Source: Patescibacteria group bacterium (GTDB taxonomy: Bacteria; Patescibacteriota; CPR2; UBA1875; CAIMLA01). From it: a stretch of DNA of 38,980 nucleotides. Positions within the stretch are counted from its first letter, which is position 1, and each line of letters begins with the position of its first letter. A program made the position numbers and the translations under genes. The notes under the pieces are model-generated. The model was not told the DNA's origin. It searched no databases and was given only the letters and a program-made list of their open reading frames with translations. Shown here in pieces: positions 23,999 to 30,365 of the stretch. Location: positions 1-38,980 of the forward strand of contig JAQUMB010000007.1 of assembly GCA_028718325.1 (NCBI GenBank), given 5' to 3'.

Positions 23999-24778
23999 AT
24001 GAAAATCCTGTTTATTGGCGATATAGTGGCTCGAATAGGCTGTGAAGCAACAAAAAAAGTTTTGCCGCAGATTAAGTCGGATTATGATATTGATTTTACA
24101 ATTGCTAATGGGGAACATCTGTCTGATAGAGTTGGGCTAAGTATAGAAACTGTTCAAGAAATGAATCAAGCAGGAATCGACTTCTTTACTACAGGAAACC
24201 ATGTTTGGCGAAAAAAGCAATTTGCAGAGCACCTCGACAATAAAATTCCGGTGATTCGTCCGGCAAATTATCCCGCAGGTGCCCCAGGAGAAGGACATCG
24301 AATCGTCGAGACTCCAAAAGGTAAACTTCTGATCGTCAACCTTTTGGGTAGAGAGGGCATCAATGTTAACCTTGATTCACCCTTTGAACGAGTTGATCAG
24401 ATCCTCCGAGAAGAAAAGGACTATAAATATAGTTTTGTTGATTTTCACGCAGAAATGAGCAGTGAGAAGGTCGCTTTTGGTCGTTATCTCGACGGTCGAG
24501 TCTCAGCGGTTGTCGGTACTCATATTCATGTACCAACTGCCGATGCCCGAGTTTTAGAAAAAGGCACGGCTGTAGTAACCGATGTTGGCTATGTTGGTCC
24601 TAGTGAATCGGTTCTGGGAGTCAAAGAAGAAATAATCTTTGATGTTTTCTTGACCGGACTTCCTCAACTTTTTGAAATAGCCGAAGGTGATTGTGTCTTT
24701 AATTCGGTAGTCATAGATATAGATGATCATGGCAAGGCAACCTCTATCAAAAGAGTGGATCATTTTGTCAAAATGTAG
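23999..24778 (+). CDS. ymdB: YmdB-family metallophosphoesterase
   Basis: 259 residues, matching YmdB, a dinuclear-metal phosphodiesterase active on 2',3'-cyclic nucleotides in Bacillus. Motifs: FIGDIVARIG, GNHVW, RPANYPAGAPG, DFHAEMSSEKVAFGRYLDGRVSAVVGTHIHVPTAD. Usual family text NGEN, whose Asn is a metal ligand, reads NGEH here, and TDVGMTGP reads TDVGYVGP. All other ligands (Asp, Glu, Asn, three His) are kept, so activity is probable with altered metal coordination. It lies 31 bases after rny and likely shares its transcript. Confidence 0.93.
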   Translation: MKILFIGDIVARIGCEATKKVLPQIKSDYDIDFTIANGEHLSDRVGLSIETVQEMNQAGIDFFTTGNHVWRKKQFAEHLDNKIPVIRPANYPAGAPGEGHRIVETPKGKLLIVNLLGREGINVNLDSPFERVDQILREEKDYKYSFVDFHAEMSSEKVAFGRYLDGRVSAVVGTHIHVPTADARVLEKGTAVVTDVGYVGPSESVLGVKEEIIFDVFLTGLPQLFEIAEGDCVFNSVVIDIDDHGKATSIKRVDHFVKM

Positions 24779-24820
24779 TCTTGAAATCTTCCTTTGTGGA
24801 TGGTAAAATTTGCCAGTGTT

Positions 24821-24829
24821 TGTTATAAT
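24821..24829 (+). promoter_or_regulatory. Extended -10 promoter of the HU gene
   Basis: TGTTATAAT at 24821-24829, with a second overlapping TATAAT at 24829-24834. A Shine-Dalgarno AAAGGGGG and a leader of about 20 bases precede the ATG. Confidence 0.6.
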
Positions 24830-24856
24830 ATAATCATAAGTTGAAAGGGGGAAACT

Positions 24857-25129
24857 ATGACACAACAAAAGTTCATCGAGGCTCTGGCTAGTGAGACTGG
24901 CTATTCTCAAAAGGAAGTCCGAAGATTTTTGGATATTTTCACAGGGATTGTAACCAACCATGTTAAAAAAGGTGAAAAAGTAGCAATAACTGGATTTGGG
25001 ACGTTCGATTTAGGCAAAAGAGCAGCTCGTAGAGGGCGAAACCCTCAAACAGGGGAAATTATCCATATCCCGGAGATGAAGATGCCGAGGTTCAGAGCAG
25101 GCAAATCTCTCAAAGAAGAAGTTCGTTAA
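24857..25129 (+). CDS. hup: HU/IHF-type DNA-binding protein
   Basis: 90 residues, exact family size. Histone-like protein that bends and packs DNA. QQKFIEALASETGYSQKEVRRFLDIF forms the helical dimer body; ITGFGTFDLGKRAARRGRNPQTGEIIHIPEMKMPRFRAGKSLKEEV carries the DNA-binding beta arm with the GRNPQTGE tip that intercalates. Own promoter and terminator, so a monocistronic, probably highly expressed gene. Confidence 0.97.
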   Translation: MTQQKFIEALASETGYSQKEVRRFLDIFTGIVTNHVKKGEKVAITGFGTFDLGKRAARRGRNPQTGEIIHIPEMKMPRFRAGKSLKEEVR

Positions 25130-25138
25130 TCAGGCTTT

Positions 25139-25168
25139 AAAAGCCGCCACTCTGGCGGCTTTTTTTTG
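25139..25168 (+). terminator. Intrinsic terminator of the HU gene
   Basis: AAGCCGCCA (25141-25149) pairs with TGGCGGCTT around a 3-base loop, followed by TTTTTT. A strong terminator. Confidence 0.93.
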
Positions 25169-25239
25169 ATTACTAAAACTTTTGAAATAGCTTTTCTATA
25201 ATCAAAAAGCTAAAATGTTTTTAACAGGCTAGAAAAAAT

Positions 25240-26079
25240 ATGGTCAAAACAGAAATCGAAATAAAAAAAGAGCCACCAAGGTGGCATAAGGACGCGAAGT
25301 GGGTATCAGGTATCATCTTATTTATATCCATGGTGGTTTTTTTCGGAACCTATGATCTGTACGTTCTAACGACTAGGGAAAATGCTGTTCCGGCTCTCGG
25401 TTTGACCTTGGCTATCAATTATAGCCGAATTGGTTTGGATGACCCGAAAGATATAAATGAAGTAGTAGACAAGGCAAAAAAAGACGGGCAAACAGCGATT
25501 CAACCAATCCCTCAGCTGGATATTAAAATTAATCTGAAAGATATTGAAGGAAGATCACCAAGAGATGTTCGACTTTTTTTCTTTAACAAAATTGGTGAAA
25601 AAATATACGATCAAGACAAATCTGATCTAAAAGAACTAGGTCTTTTCGGAGTTATAAACAAAAATACAAATCTTTTGTTCAGGAATGCTTTGGTAGTTCT
25701 CAGTATTATTCCTCTTTTGTCACTTCTGGCTTTAATCTTCTTTAGCCATCGTTTTGGCAAGATTGTTTCCCCGGCCTTAGTAGTTTTTCTAGTCGTGTTC
25801 CCACAGGCAGCATTTTGGGGCATGATGCAAACAATTGTATCTAACAGTCGATTAAACCAAACAAATTTTGTTCCTGAGGGAAAATCAATTATGGAAGTGG
25901 TAAGCTTCACTTTGTACAATATTTTAGGGGTTGTGACTAAAAGTCTGGTTATGTTGTTTTTGATTATTCTTACAGTTTGTCTTGTCCTCTTCTCTGTGGC
26001 GTTGATTTTGAAAATAATTTTTAGGAAAAAATTACCACAAAAAGAAGACAAGACGGGTATAGACAATAAACGAGTTTAA
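25240..26079 (+). CDS. Four-helix membrane protein of unknown function
   Basis: 279 residues. Helix 1 near 24-44, then a soluble region of about 100 residues facing outside (DPKDINEVVDKAKKDG... LDIKINLKDIEGRSPRDVRLFFFNKIGEKIYD), then three helices (about 147-168, 178-200, 235-262) and a basic tail. The soluble part may be a small exposed domain, but I do not recognise it. It is preceded by a likely -10 (TAAAAT 25211-25216) and an A-rich leader with no Shine-Dalgarno. Confidence 0.7.
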   Translation: MVKTEIEIKKEPPRWHKDAKWVSGIILFISMVVFFGTYDLYVLTTRENAVPALGLTLAINYSRIGLDDPKDINEVVDKAKKDGQTAIQPIPQLDIKINLKDIEGRSPRDVRLFFFNKIGEKIYDQDKSDLKELGLFGVINKNTNLLFRNALVVLSIIPLLSLLALIFFSHRFGKIVSPALVVFLVVFPQAAFWGMMQTIVSNSRLNQTNFVPEGKSIMEVVSFTLYNILGVVTKSLVMLFLIILTVCLVLFSVALILKIIFRKKLPQKEDKTGIDNKRV

Positions 26080-26090
26080 GTAACAAATCA

Positions 26091-26119
26091 TTGAAATCTG
26101 AACTAAAATTAGGTATAAT
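26091..26119 (+). promoter_or_regulatory. Promoter of tRNA-Pro
   Basis: TTGAAA (26091-26096), 17 bases, TATAAT (26114-26119), a near-consensus promoter 62 bases before the tRNA. The leader includes CCGCCAGAGTGG (26142-26153), the reverse complement of part of the HU terminator stem. Confidence 0.8.
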
Positions 26120-26181
26120 TACTTGGCTAAATAGCATAATTTCCGCCAGAGTGGACCAGTTTTTGGCTGGGGCTATGATAA

Positions 26182-26258
26182 CGGGGTGTAGCACAGTTGG
26201 CTAGTGCGCCGGCTTTGGGAGCCGGAGGCCGGAGGTTCGAGTCCTCTCACCCCGACCA
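26182..26258 (+). tRNA. tRNA-Pro (TGG), CCA encoded
   Basis: Acceptor CGGGGTG/CACCCCG, C1-G72 as usual for Pro, anticodon loop TTTGGGA with GC-rich stem CCGGC/GCCGG, discriminator A, CCA at 26256-26258. TGG with a modified wobble base could read all proline codons. Confidence 0.95.
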
Positions 26259-26270
26259 AAAGGAGATGTA

Positions 26271-26621
26271 ATGGGACAGGAAATAACTGGCTTTGGGCCA
26301 GATGATGACAAAGTTTTTGGCCCAGATGGAAAAGAGTATCGGATAAAAAGGCTCGAATCTGACAATCCGCCAAAAGATGAAACAGTCGAATATAAAGGGA
26401 AGAAATATCGAAGGGTTTTGATACCTAACTACACCTTAAGAACCTATTATTCTCACGAGACTGAAGACGTCGGTCCAGGCCCAGGCTGGGATTTTAAAGG
26501 CGTTCTTTTGGACGATGATTTAATGATGCAGTTGTACGGACGAACCTTTACTCCAAATGAAGCATTTGATCCCTCGGCTCTTCCTGACATCCCGGTTTAT
26601 AGGATAGAGGACATGGAATAA
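26271..26621 (+). CDS. Small soluble hypothetical protein
   Basis: 116 residues, acidic, no membrane segment. Begins MGQEITGFGPDDDKVFGPDGKEYRI, with repeated F-GPD motifs, then a VEYKGKKYRRVLIPNYTLRTYYSHE segment and a Pro-rich end. AAGGAGATG 12 bases after the tRNA gives a good ribosome binding site, so it may share the tRNA-Pro transcript. Stop and next start overlap (TAATG). Not recognised. Confidence 0.65.
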   Translation: MGQEITGFGPDDDKVFGPDGKEYRIKRLESDNPPKDETVEYKGKKYRRVLIPNYTLRTYYSHETEDVGPGPGWDFKGVLLDDDLMMQLYGRTFTPNEAFDPSALPDIPVYRIEDME

Positions 26622-26812
26622 TGGAAAAATATCGTCATTTCAAGGGCGGCATGTATGAGTTACTTGGCATTGGGAAGAACTCCGAGACAGAAGAAGAAAT
26701 GGTTGTTTATAAATCAACTGAAACGGGTCAAATATGGATTCGACCCAAGGAAATGTTTTTTGAAAAAGTAGAAGTAGATGGTCAAAAAGTAGATCGGTTT
26801 GAAAAGATATAA
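26621..26812 (+). CDS. DUF1653 small protein
   Basis: 63 residues matching DUF1653 almost end to end: YRHFKGGMYELLGIGKNSETEEEMVVYKS, WIRPKEMFFEKVEVDGQKVDRFEKI. The family is an SH3-like small beta domain of unknown function, widespread in bacteria. Translation is coupled to the previous gene through TAATG. tRNA-Gly starts 3 bases after its stop. Confidence 0.88.
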   Translation: MEKYRHFKGGMYELLGIGKNSETEEEMVVYKSTETGQIWIRPKEMFFEKVEVDGQKVDRFEKI

Positions 26813-26815
26813 TAC

Positions 26816-26890
26816 GCGGGTATAGTATAAGGGCTATTATGCCACCCTTCCAAGGTGGAGATGCGGGTTCGAGTCCCGCTACCCGCTCCA
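26816..26890 (+). tRNA. tRNA-Gly (TCC), CCA encoded
   Basis: Acceptor GCGGGTA/TACCCGC, anticodon loop CTTCCAA, discriminator T as expected for bacterial glycine, CCA at 26888-26890. A TATAAT lies 2 bases before the gene, too close to serve as its promoter, so transcription probably comes from upstream. Confidence 0.94.
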
Positions 26891-26891
26891 A

Positions 26892-26969
26892 GCGCCTTTA
26901 GCTCAGTTGGATTAGAGCGTGTGGTTTCGGCCCACAAGGTCGGGGGTTCGAGTCCCTCAAGGCGCGCCA
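26892..26969 (+). tRNA. tRNA-Arg (TCG), CCA encoded
   Basis: Starts one base after tRNA-Gly. Acceptor GCGCCTT/AAGGCGC, anticodon loop TTTCGGC, stem TGTGG/CCACA, discriminator G, CCA at 26967-26969. The anticodon is unmodified TCG in DNA rather than the ACG (inosine) version most bacteria use for CGN codons. Confidence 0.92.
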
Positions 26970-26983
26970 AGTATTTTGGAAAA

Positions 26984-27055
26984 CCGACAAAATGCTTCTG
27001 ATTTTGTCGGAAAGGAAACGCAGCGAAGAAACGAGCAATTGAATCACACAATTGC
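26984..27055 (+). repeat. Two perfect hairpins between tRNA-Arg and tRNA-His
   Basis: CCGACAAAAT (26984-26993) pairs with ATTTTGTCGG (27001-27010), and GCAATTG (27035-27041) pairs with CAATTGC (27049-27055), each with a 7-base loop. They lie in the tRNA precursor and may guide processing. The 111-base gap holds no gene. Confidence 0.7.
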
Positions 27056-27080
27056 GAATATAAGAAGCTGGCGTTGACGC

Positions 27081-27158
27081 GGTGGTTGTAGCTCAGTTGG
27101 TTAGAGCTCCTGGTTGTGGTCCAGGTGGTCGTGGGTTCGAGTCCCATCAACCACCCCA
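27081..27158 (+). tRNA. tRNA-His (GTG), CCA encoded
   Basis: Has the histidine hallmark: extra G at -1 facing C73. Acceptor GTGGTTG/CAACCAC, anticodon loop TTGTGGT, CCA at 27156-27158. Its GUN anticodon is a target for queuosine, whose genes queA and queH lie in this window. The last 18 bases are repeated exactly at 27328-27345. Confidence 0.95.
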
Positions 27159-27196
27159 TAGAAAAAATCTTAGATGTCGGTCTAAGATTTTTTCTA
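27159..27196. terminator. 16-bp perfect stem after tRNA-His
   Basis: TAGAAAAAATCTTAGA (27159-27174) and TCTAAGATTTTTTCTA (27181-27196) pair perfectly around TGTCGG. The T-run is inside the second arm, so it can act as a terminator in either direction. The second arm recurs exactly at 27774-27789. Confidence 0.7.
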
Positions 27197-27327
27197 TACC
27201 GGGATGGTCGAATGAGTGAGGAGCCCGAAGTGAACAAGAGCTAGAATTAAAACTGACAATCCATGCAGATAAAAATTCTATTAGAACAAAATATTTGACC
27301 ATGATAGCGGTGAGAGCACTTGTGCTG

Positions 27328-27345
27328 GTCCCATCAACCACCCCA
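27328..27345 (+). repeat. Exact 18-base copy of the tRNA-His 3' end
   Basis: GTCCCATCAACCACCCCA at 27328-27345 is identical to the tRNA-His 3' end at 27141-27158, CCA included, in direct orientation. The 169 bases between contain a stem-loop and no convincing gene. This is the layout left by an element integrating at a tRNA 3' end, or by a partial tRNA duplication. Confidence 0.85.
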
Positions 27346-27359
27346 AAAATAAGCAGTAT

Positions 27360-27389
27360 AAAAGGAGACTTTATAAAAATCTCTTTTTG
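27360..27389 (+). terminator. Terminator-like hairpin before the three-helix protein gene
   Basis: AAAAGGAGA (27360-27368) pairs with TCTCTTTTT (27380-27388) with one G-U, ending in a T-run. It would stop transcripts coming from tRNA-His. Confidence 0.5.
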
Positions 27390-27392
27390 AAT

Positions 27393-27398
27393 TAGAAT
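27393..27398 (+). promoter_or_regulatory. -10 box of the three-helix protein gene (leaderless)
   Basis: TAGAAT, 7 bases before ATG 27406, no Shine-Dalgarno. Confidence 0.4.
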
Positions 27399-27405
27399 AT
27401 CTTGT

Positions 27406-27723
27406 ATGAAAATTAATAAAACTTTGTTAATCAAAACCCTAAGGAATATAGCACTTGCTACTATATATATCTTCGGGGTGTCGCGAATTATGCATAACGG
27501 AAACGAGTGGTTTGGTAGTGTAGATAATAGTCTGACTCCATTTGTGGTATTGCTTCTTTTCTCGCTCTCAGCTGCCATTGTGGGTGGGCTAATCTTTGGT
27601 CAATCAATCTATCTTTTTCTGGATAACAAGAAGAAAGAAAGTGTTATAGCGGCGTTCTATAGTATTGGATGGCTGGCACTTGTCACAATACTTGGACTGG
27701 TTTTCTTGGTTATAATAAAATAA
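27406..27723 (+). CDS. Three-helix membrane protein of unknown function
   Basis: 105 residues with helices near 9-26, 43-70 and 82-104. Features include KTLRNIALATIYIFGVSRIMHNGN, DNSLTPFVVLLLFSLSAAIVGGLIFGQSIYLFLDNKKKE. Conserved-looking glycines and a LTP motif before helix 2 suggest a real family of small inner-membrane proteins, seen in my recollection in several uncultured lineages. No function known. Leaderless start predicted. Confidence 0.75.
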   Translation: MKINKTLLIKTLRNIALATIYIFGVSRIMHNGNEWFGSVDNSLTPFVVLLLFSLSAAIVGGLIFGQSIYLFLDNKKKESVIAAFYSIGWLALVTILGLVFLVIIK

Positions 27724-27822
27724 TTTCTGACATCGCTAACTATTCGGCCATATTGAAACCGACTCAGATTTTGTCTAAGATTTTTTCTATTTTCTTCTCT
27801 GATGGAGATAAATTTACTATGG

Positions 27823-27828
27823 TAAAAT
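27823..27828 (+). promoter_or_regulatory. -10 box of the DUF3795 gene (leaderless)
   Basis: TAAAAT, 6 bases before ATG 27835. It supports 27835 as the start even though the reading frame is broken downstream. Confidence 0.45.
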
Positions 27829-27834
27829 TAGCTT

Positions 27835-28205
27835 ATGGAGAAGATAAGCAAAAGCCTAATTGCTTCTTGTGGGATGAATTGTGGTGTTTGTGTTGCACAT
27901 TTAAGGGAGAAAACCCATGTCCTGGGTGTAGAGAAATTACAGCGGATAGTCCCAAAACTATATTTTCATGTCAGATTAGGATTTGTACTGAACGTAAAAA
28001 GAAGTATTGCCTAGATTGCAATAAATTTCCTTGTGAAAAATTAAGACATTTAGACAAAAGGTATCGTGAAAAATATGGGATGAGTGAGATTGAAAATCTG
28101 GAGTATATCCGTGATCACGGTATAGATAAATTTATAAAGAATGAACGGCAAAGGTGGCAATCGTCAAAGGGCATTCACTGTGTACATAACAAGAAATACT
28201 ATTAA
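27835..28205 (+). pseudogene. DUF3795 cysteine-rich protein, frameshifted
   Basis: From ATG 27835 the frame reads MEKISKSLIASCGMNCGVC followed by VAHLREK, the classic start of DUF3795. At the A-run 27910-27913 the homologous text moves to another frame, NPCPGCREI, continuing through CQIRICTERKKKYCLDCNKFPCEKLRHLDKRYREKYGMS to the stop at 28205. Adding one A would restore a 123-residue protein with all Cys pairs. So one base is missing, by mutation or by homopolymer sequencing error. The family is a small zinc-finger-like protein of unknown role. The longer open frame starting at 27669 is not the real N-terminus. Confidence 0.8.
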
Positions 28206-28234
28206 TTAATATAATTTAAATCTTGCTGTATTTT

Positions 28235-28282
28235 GGCTGAGTTATCGTATTATCAGCCGTTTCTCAGATTTTGGAGTAAAAT
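28235..28282 (+). promoter_or_regulatory. Promoter region of the two-component system
   Basis: Inverted repeat GGCTGA (28235-28240) and TCAGCC (28253-28258), then TAAAAT (28277-28282), 7 bases before ATG 28290. The repeat lies where the -35 would be, and could be the regulator's own binding site. Confidence 0.45.
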
Positions 28283-28289
28283 ATATGGT

Positions 28290-28970
28290 ATGAGAATTTT
28301 ATTGATAGAAGATGATGTCAAAATAGCTAACGCCATAAAAAAGGGTTTGGAACAAGAGTCTTATGCCGTTGATGTTGAATATGATGGGGCAGACGGCATG
28401 GGAGCAGCCTTGGTACTTGACTATGATTTGTTGATAATTGATAGAATGCTTCCTGGGATAGAAGACGGTCTAGAAATATGTGCTGCACTCAGGAAAGAAG
28501 GCAAAAAAACTCCGATTTTGATGCTGACTGCCAAAGATAAGGTCGAAGATAGAGTTTATGGATTAAACACCGGTGCCGATGATTATCTTATAAAACCCTT
28601 TTCTTTTGATGAGCTTCTTGCCCGAATCAAGGCATTGTTACGAAGGCCAAAGACTCATATAGGTAATGTTATTAGAGTTGGAGACCTTTCGTTGGATACG
28701 GTCAGCCATAGTGTAGAAAGAAATGGTCGCAAAATAGACTTATCACCTACTGAATACAGCCTTTTAGAATACCTGATGAACAACTCAGGCCAAGTCATAT
28801 CAAAAGACAAACTCATTGATCATGTGTGGAATTTTGATGCTGACATTCTGCCAAATACTGTGGAAGTTTACATAGGCTATTTGAGAAGTAAGATAGATAT
28901 GCATAGTAAAAAGGAAAAAGGAGAACAACTGATTAAGACAGTAAGAGGATTTGGTTATAGAATAGGATAA
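28290..28970 (+). CDS. OmpR/PhoB-type response regulator
   Basis: 226 residues from ATG 28290. Receiver domain (MRILLIEDDVKIANAIKKGLEQE; phospho-acceptor Asp in LLIIDRMLPG; LMLTAKD; Lys in YLIKPFSFDELLARI) and a winged-helix DNA-binding domain (VIRVGDLSLDTVSHSVERNG, LSPTEYSLLEYLMNNSGQVISKDKL, VEVYIGYLRSKID, IKTVRGFGYRI). The frame is open upstream, but family alignment and the -10 box place the start here. The kinase follows after 2 bases. Confidence 0.95.
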   Translation: MRILLIEDDVKIANAIKKGLEQESYAVDVEYDGADGMGAALVLDYDLLIIDRMLPGIEDGLEICAALRKEGKKTPILMLTAKDKVEDRVYGLNTGADDYLIKPFSFDELLARIKALLRRPKTHIGNVIRVGDLSLDTVSHSVERNGRKIDLSPTEYSLLEYLMNNSGQVISKDKLIDHVWNFDADILPNTVEVYIGYLRSKIDMHSKKEKGEQLIKTVRGFGYRIG

Positions 28971-28972
28971 CG

Positions 28973-29992
28973 ATGAGATTCAAATCAACTTATATTAAAT
29001 TGACTTTATTTTACGTAGCAATAATTATGTTGGTAAGTGTTGTTTTTAGCATTGCAATCTATCAAATATCGTCGCAGGAGTTAAGCCAGGGTTTTAGGCG
29101 TCAAAACGTAATCCTTAGAGAATTGTCTCCATCTGAATTTCTGCCACAATCAAGGCTAGACTTTGAAAATGCGCGGAATAAACAAATAGAAGATAGTAAT
29201 TATAACCTTAAGATGGATCTAGTTTTCTTCAATCTAGTTATTTTAGTTGCAGCGACTGGGGTTAGTTATTTACTAGCCAGGAAAACATTGAAACCGATTG
29301 AAGAAATGTTCGATATCCAAAATCATTTTACGGCTGATGCTTCTCATGAATTAAGGACTCCGCTAACAGCTATGAAAACAGAGATTGAGGTTAGCCTTAG
29401 AGACGAAAAATTTAATATTATAGAAGCGAAAGATTTATTAAAAAGTAATCTTGAAGAAATCAGTAAACTCGAGTCTCTTTCGAACGGTCTTTTGACATTA
29501 ACTCAATTCCAAAATGGTTATAAGGTCGACTTGGTTGCTGTCTCGATTAGAGAGGTGATACGGGAGTCGTGTAACAAATTAGCAGCTTTGGCTAAACAAA
29601 AGGATATTGATCTTTCGACAAATGTGTCTAATCTGAAAGTCCGAGGAGATTATCAAAGTTTGGTCAAACTTTTTGTGACACTGCTCGACAATGCCATAAA
29701 ATATAGTCCAACAAAATCCAAAATAATAATCACCTCGGCCAAGAATGGCAACTATGTTGAGATTAAAGTGAAGGATCAAGGGGTAGGAATAAAATCCTCG
29801 GACATCCCCCATATTTTTAATCCGTTTTTTCGGGCGGATCAGTCACGATCGAAAAACACTGCTGGTGGTTATGGCTTAGGGCTTTCCATTGCCAAAAAAA
29901 TAATTCAAACTCATGAGGGTAAAATCGAAGTAACAAGTAAGCCAGATCAAGGAACTACTTTCTCCATAAAATTACCAAAATTTACAAAATAG
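28973..29992 (+). CDS. Sensor histidine kinase
   Basis: 339 residues. Two membrane helices (about 9-28 and 82-102) enclose a short external loop of about 50 residues with no recognised sensor fold. HisKA has the phosphorylated His125 in DASHELRTPLTAMKTEIEVSL; the ATPase domain shows the N box LDNAIKYSPTKS, G1 DQGVGIKSSDIPHIFNPFFR, and G2 GGYGLGLSIAKKII. Partner of the preceding regulator. The small loop suggests sensing of a membrane or envelope signal, perhaps a compound pumped by the exporter downstream. Confidence 0.95.
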   Translation: MRFKSTYIKLTLFYVAIIMLVSVVFSIAIYQISSQELSQGFRRQNVILRELSPSEFLPQSRLDFENARNKQIEDSNYNLKMDLVFFNLVILVAATGVSYLLARKTLKPIEEMFDIQNHFTADASHELRTPLTAMKTEIEVSLRDEKFNIIEAKDLLKSNLEEISKLESLSNGLLTLTQFQNGYKVDLVAVSIREVIRESCNKLAALAKQKDIDLSTNVSNLKVRGDYQSLVKLFVTLLDNAIKYSPTKSKIIITSAKNGNYVEIKVKDQGVGIKSSDIPHIFNPFFRADQSRSKNTAGGYGLGLSIAKKIIQTHEGKIEVTSKPDQGTTFSIKLPKFTK

Positions 29993-30014
29993 CTTTTAAG
30001 TTTTTTCTCAGAAT

Positions 30015-30037
30015 TAACAGATATATTTGTACTGTTA
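30015..30037 (+). promoter_or_regulatory. Inverted repeat before the 59-residue ORF
   Basis: TAACAG (30015-30020) and CTGTTA (30032-30037), 11 bases apart and just before the Shine-Dalgarno. May be an operator or an RNA hairpin. Confidence 0.4.
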
Positions 30038-30051
30038 AGAAAGGAGGAAAA

Positions 30052-30231
30052 ATGTTAAAAAAAGTTGGCCTACTACCGAGCGAAATATTAATGAAAAAGT
30101 TTACGGAAATTAGTGGAAAAAATAAATTCGAAGTAGAGATGATTAAGGAAAGAGAAGGGATTGAAACAATTGCTGATATGGTTGAGGAATATCTAATCAA
30201 TCAGCAAATGAGAAGCGAGCTACAGCACTAA
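30052..30231 (+). CDS. 59-residue charged protein, unrecognised
   Basis: ATG 30052 with an excellent AAAGGAGG ribosome binding site 5 bases upstream, a 59-codon frame and a terminator just after the stop. Starts MLKKVGLLPSEILMKKF and ends YLINQQMRSELQH. Highly charged, helical in look (EVEMIKEREGIETIADMVEEYL), no membrane segment or cysteine. It lies between a two-component system and an ABC exporter, and may be a small regulator of that module. Too short for a family call. Confidence 0.7.
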   Translation: MLKKVGLLPSEILMKKFTEISGKNKFEVEMIKEREGIETIADMVEEYLINQQMRSELQH

Positions 30232-30254
30232 ATAACAATTAAATATCCGACTAC

Positions 30255-30288
30255 AAAGCTTTATCCACCAGGATAAAGCTTTTATTTT
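30255..30288 (+). terminator. Intrinsic terminator after the 59-residue ORF
   Basis: Twelve-base perfect stem AAAGCTTTATCC (30255-30266) / GGATAAAGCTTT (30271-30282), loop ACCA, then TATTTT. It separates the regulatory genes from the exporter genes. Confidence 0.9.
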
Positions 30289-30365
30289 AAAAGATAAAAA
30301 TGCTTACTCTAAGCAAACTCTCAGGGCGTGGTAATTTAATAGTAGGTAGAATAATTAGGAGAAAC

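Noticed and set aside
27908-27916. Programmed -1 frameshifting in the DUF3795 gene
   Set aside because: No slippery heptamer in the correct phase (GAG AAA ACC) and no stimulatory hairpin directly after. A lost base in the A-run explains the data better.
28233-28289. Upstream extension of the response regulator
   Set aside because: Family N-terminus MRILLIEDD begins at 28290 and the -10 box falls inside the extension. Similar over-long starts were trimmed at 6064 (ruvC), 9888, 14991, 30300 and 34439.
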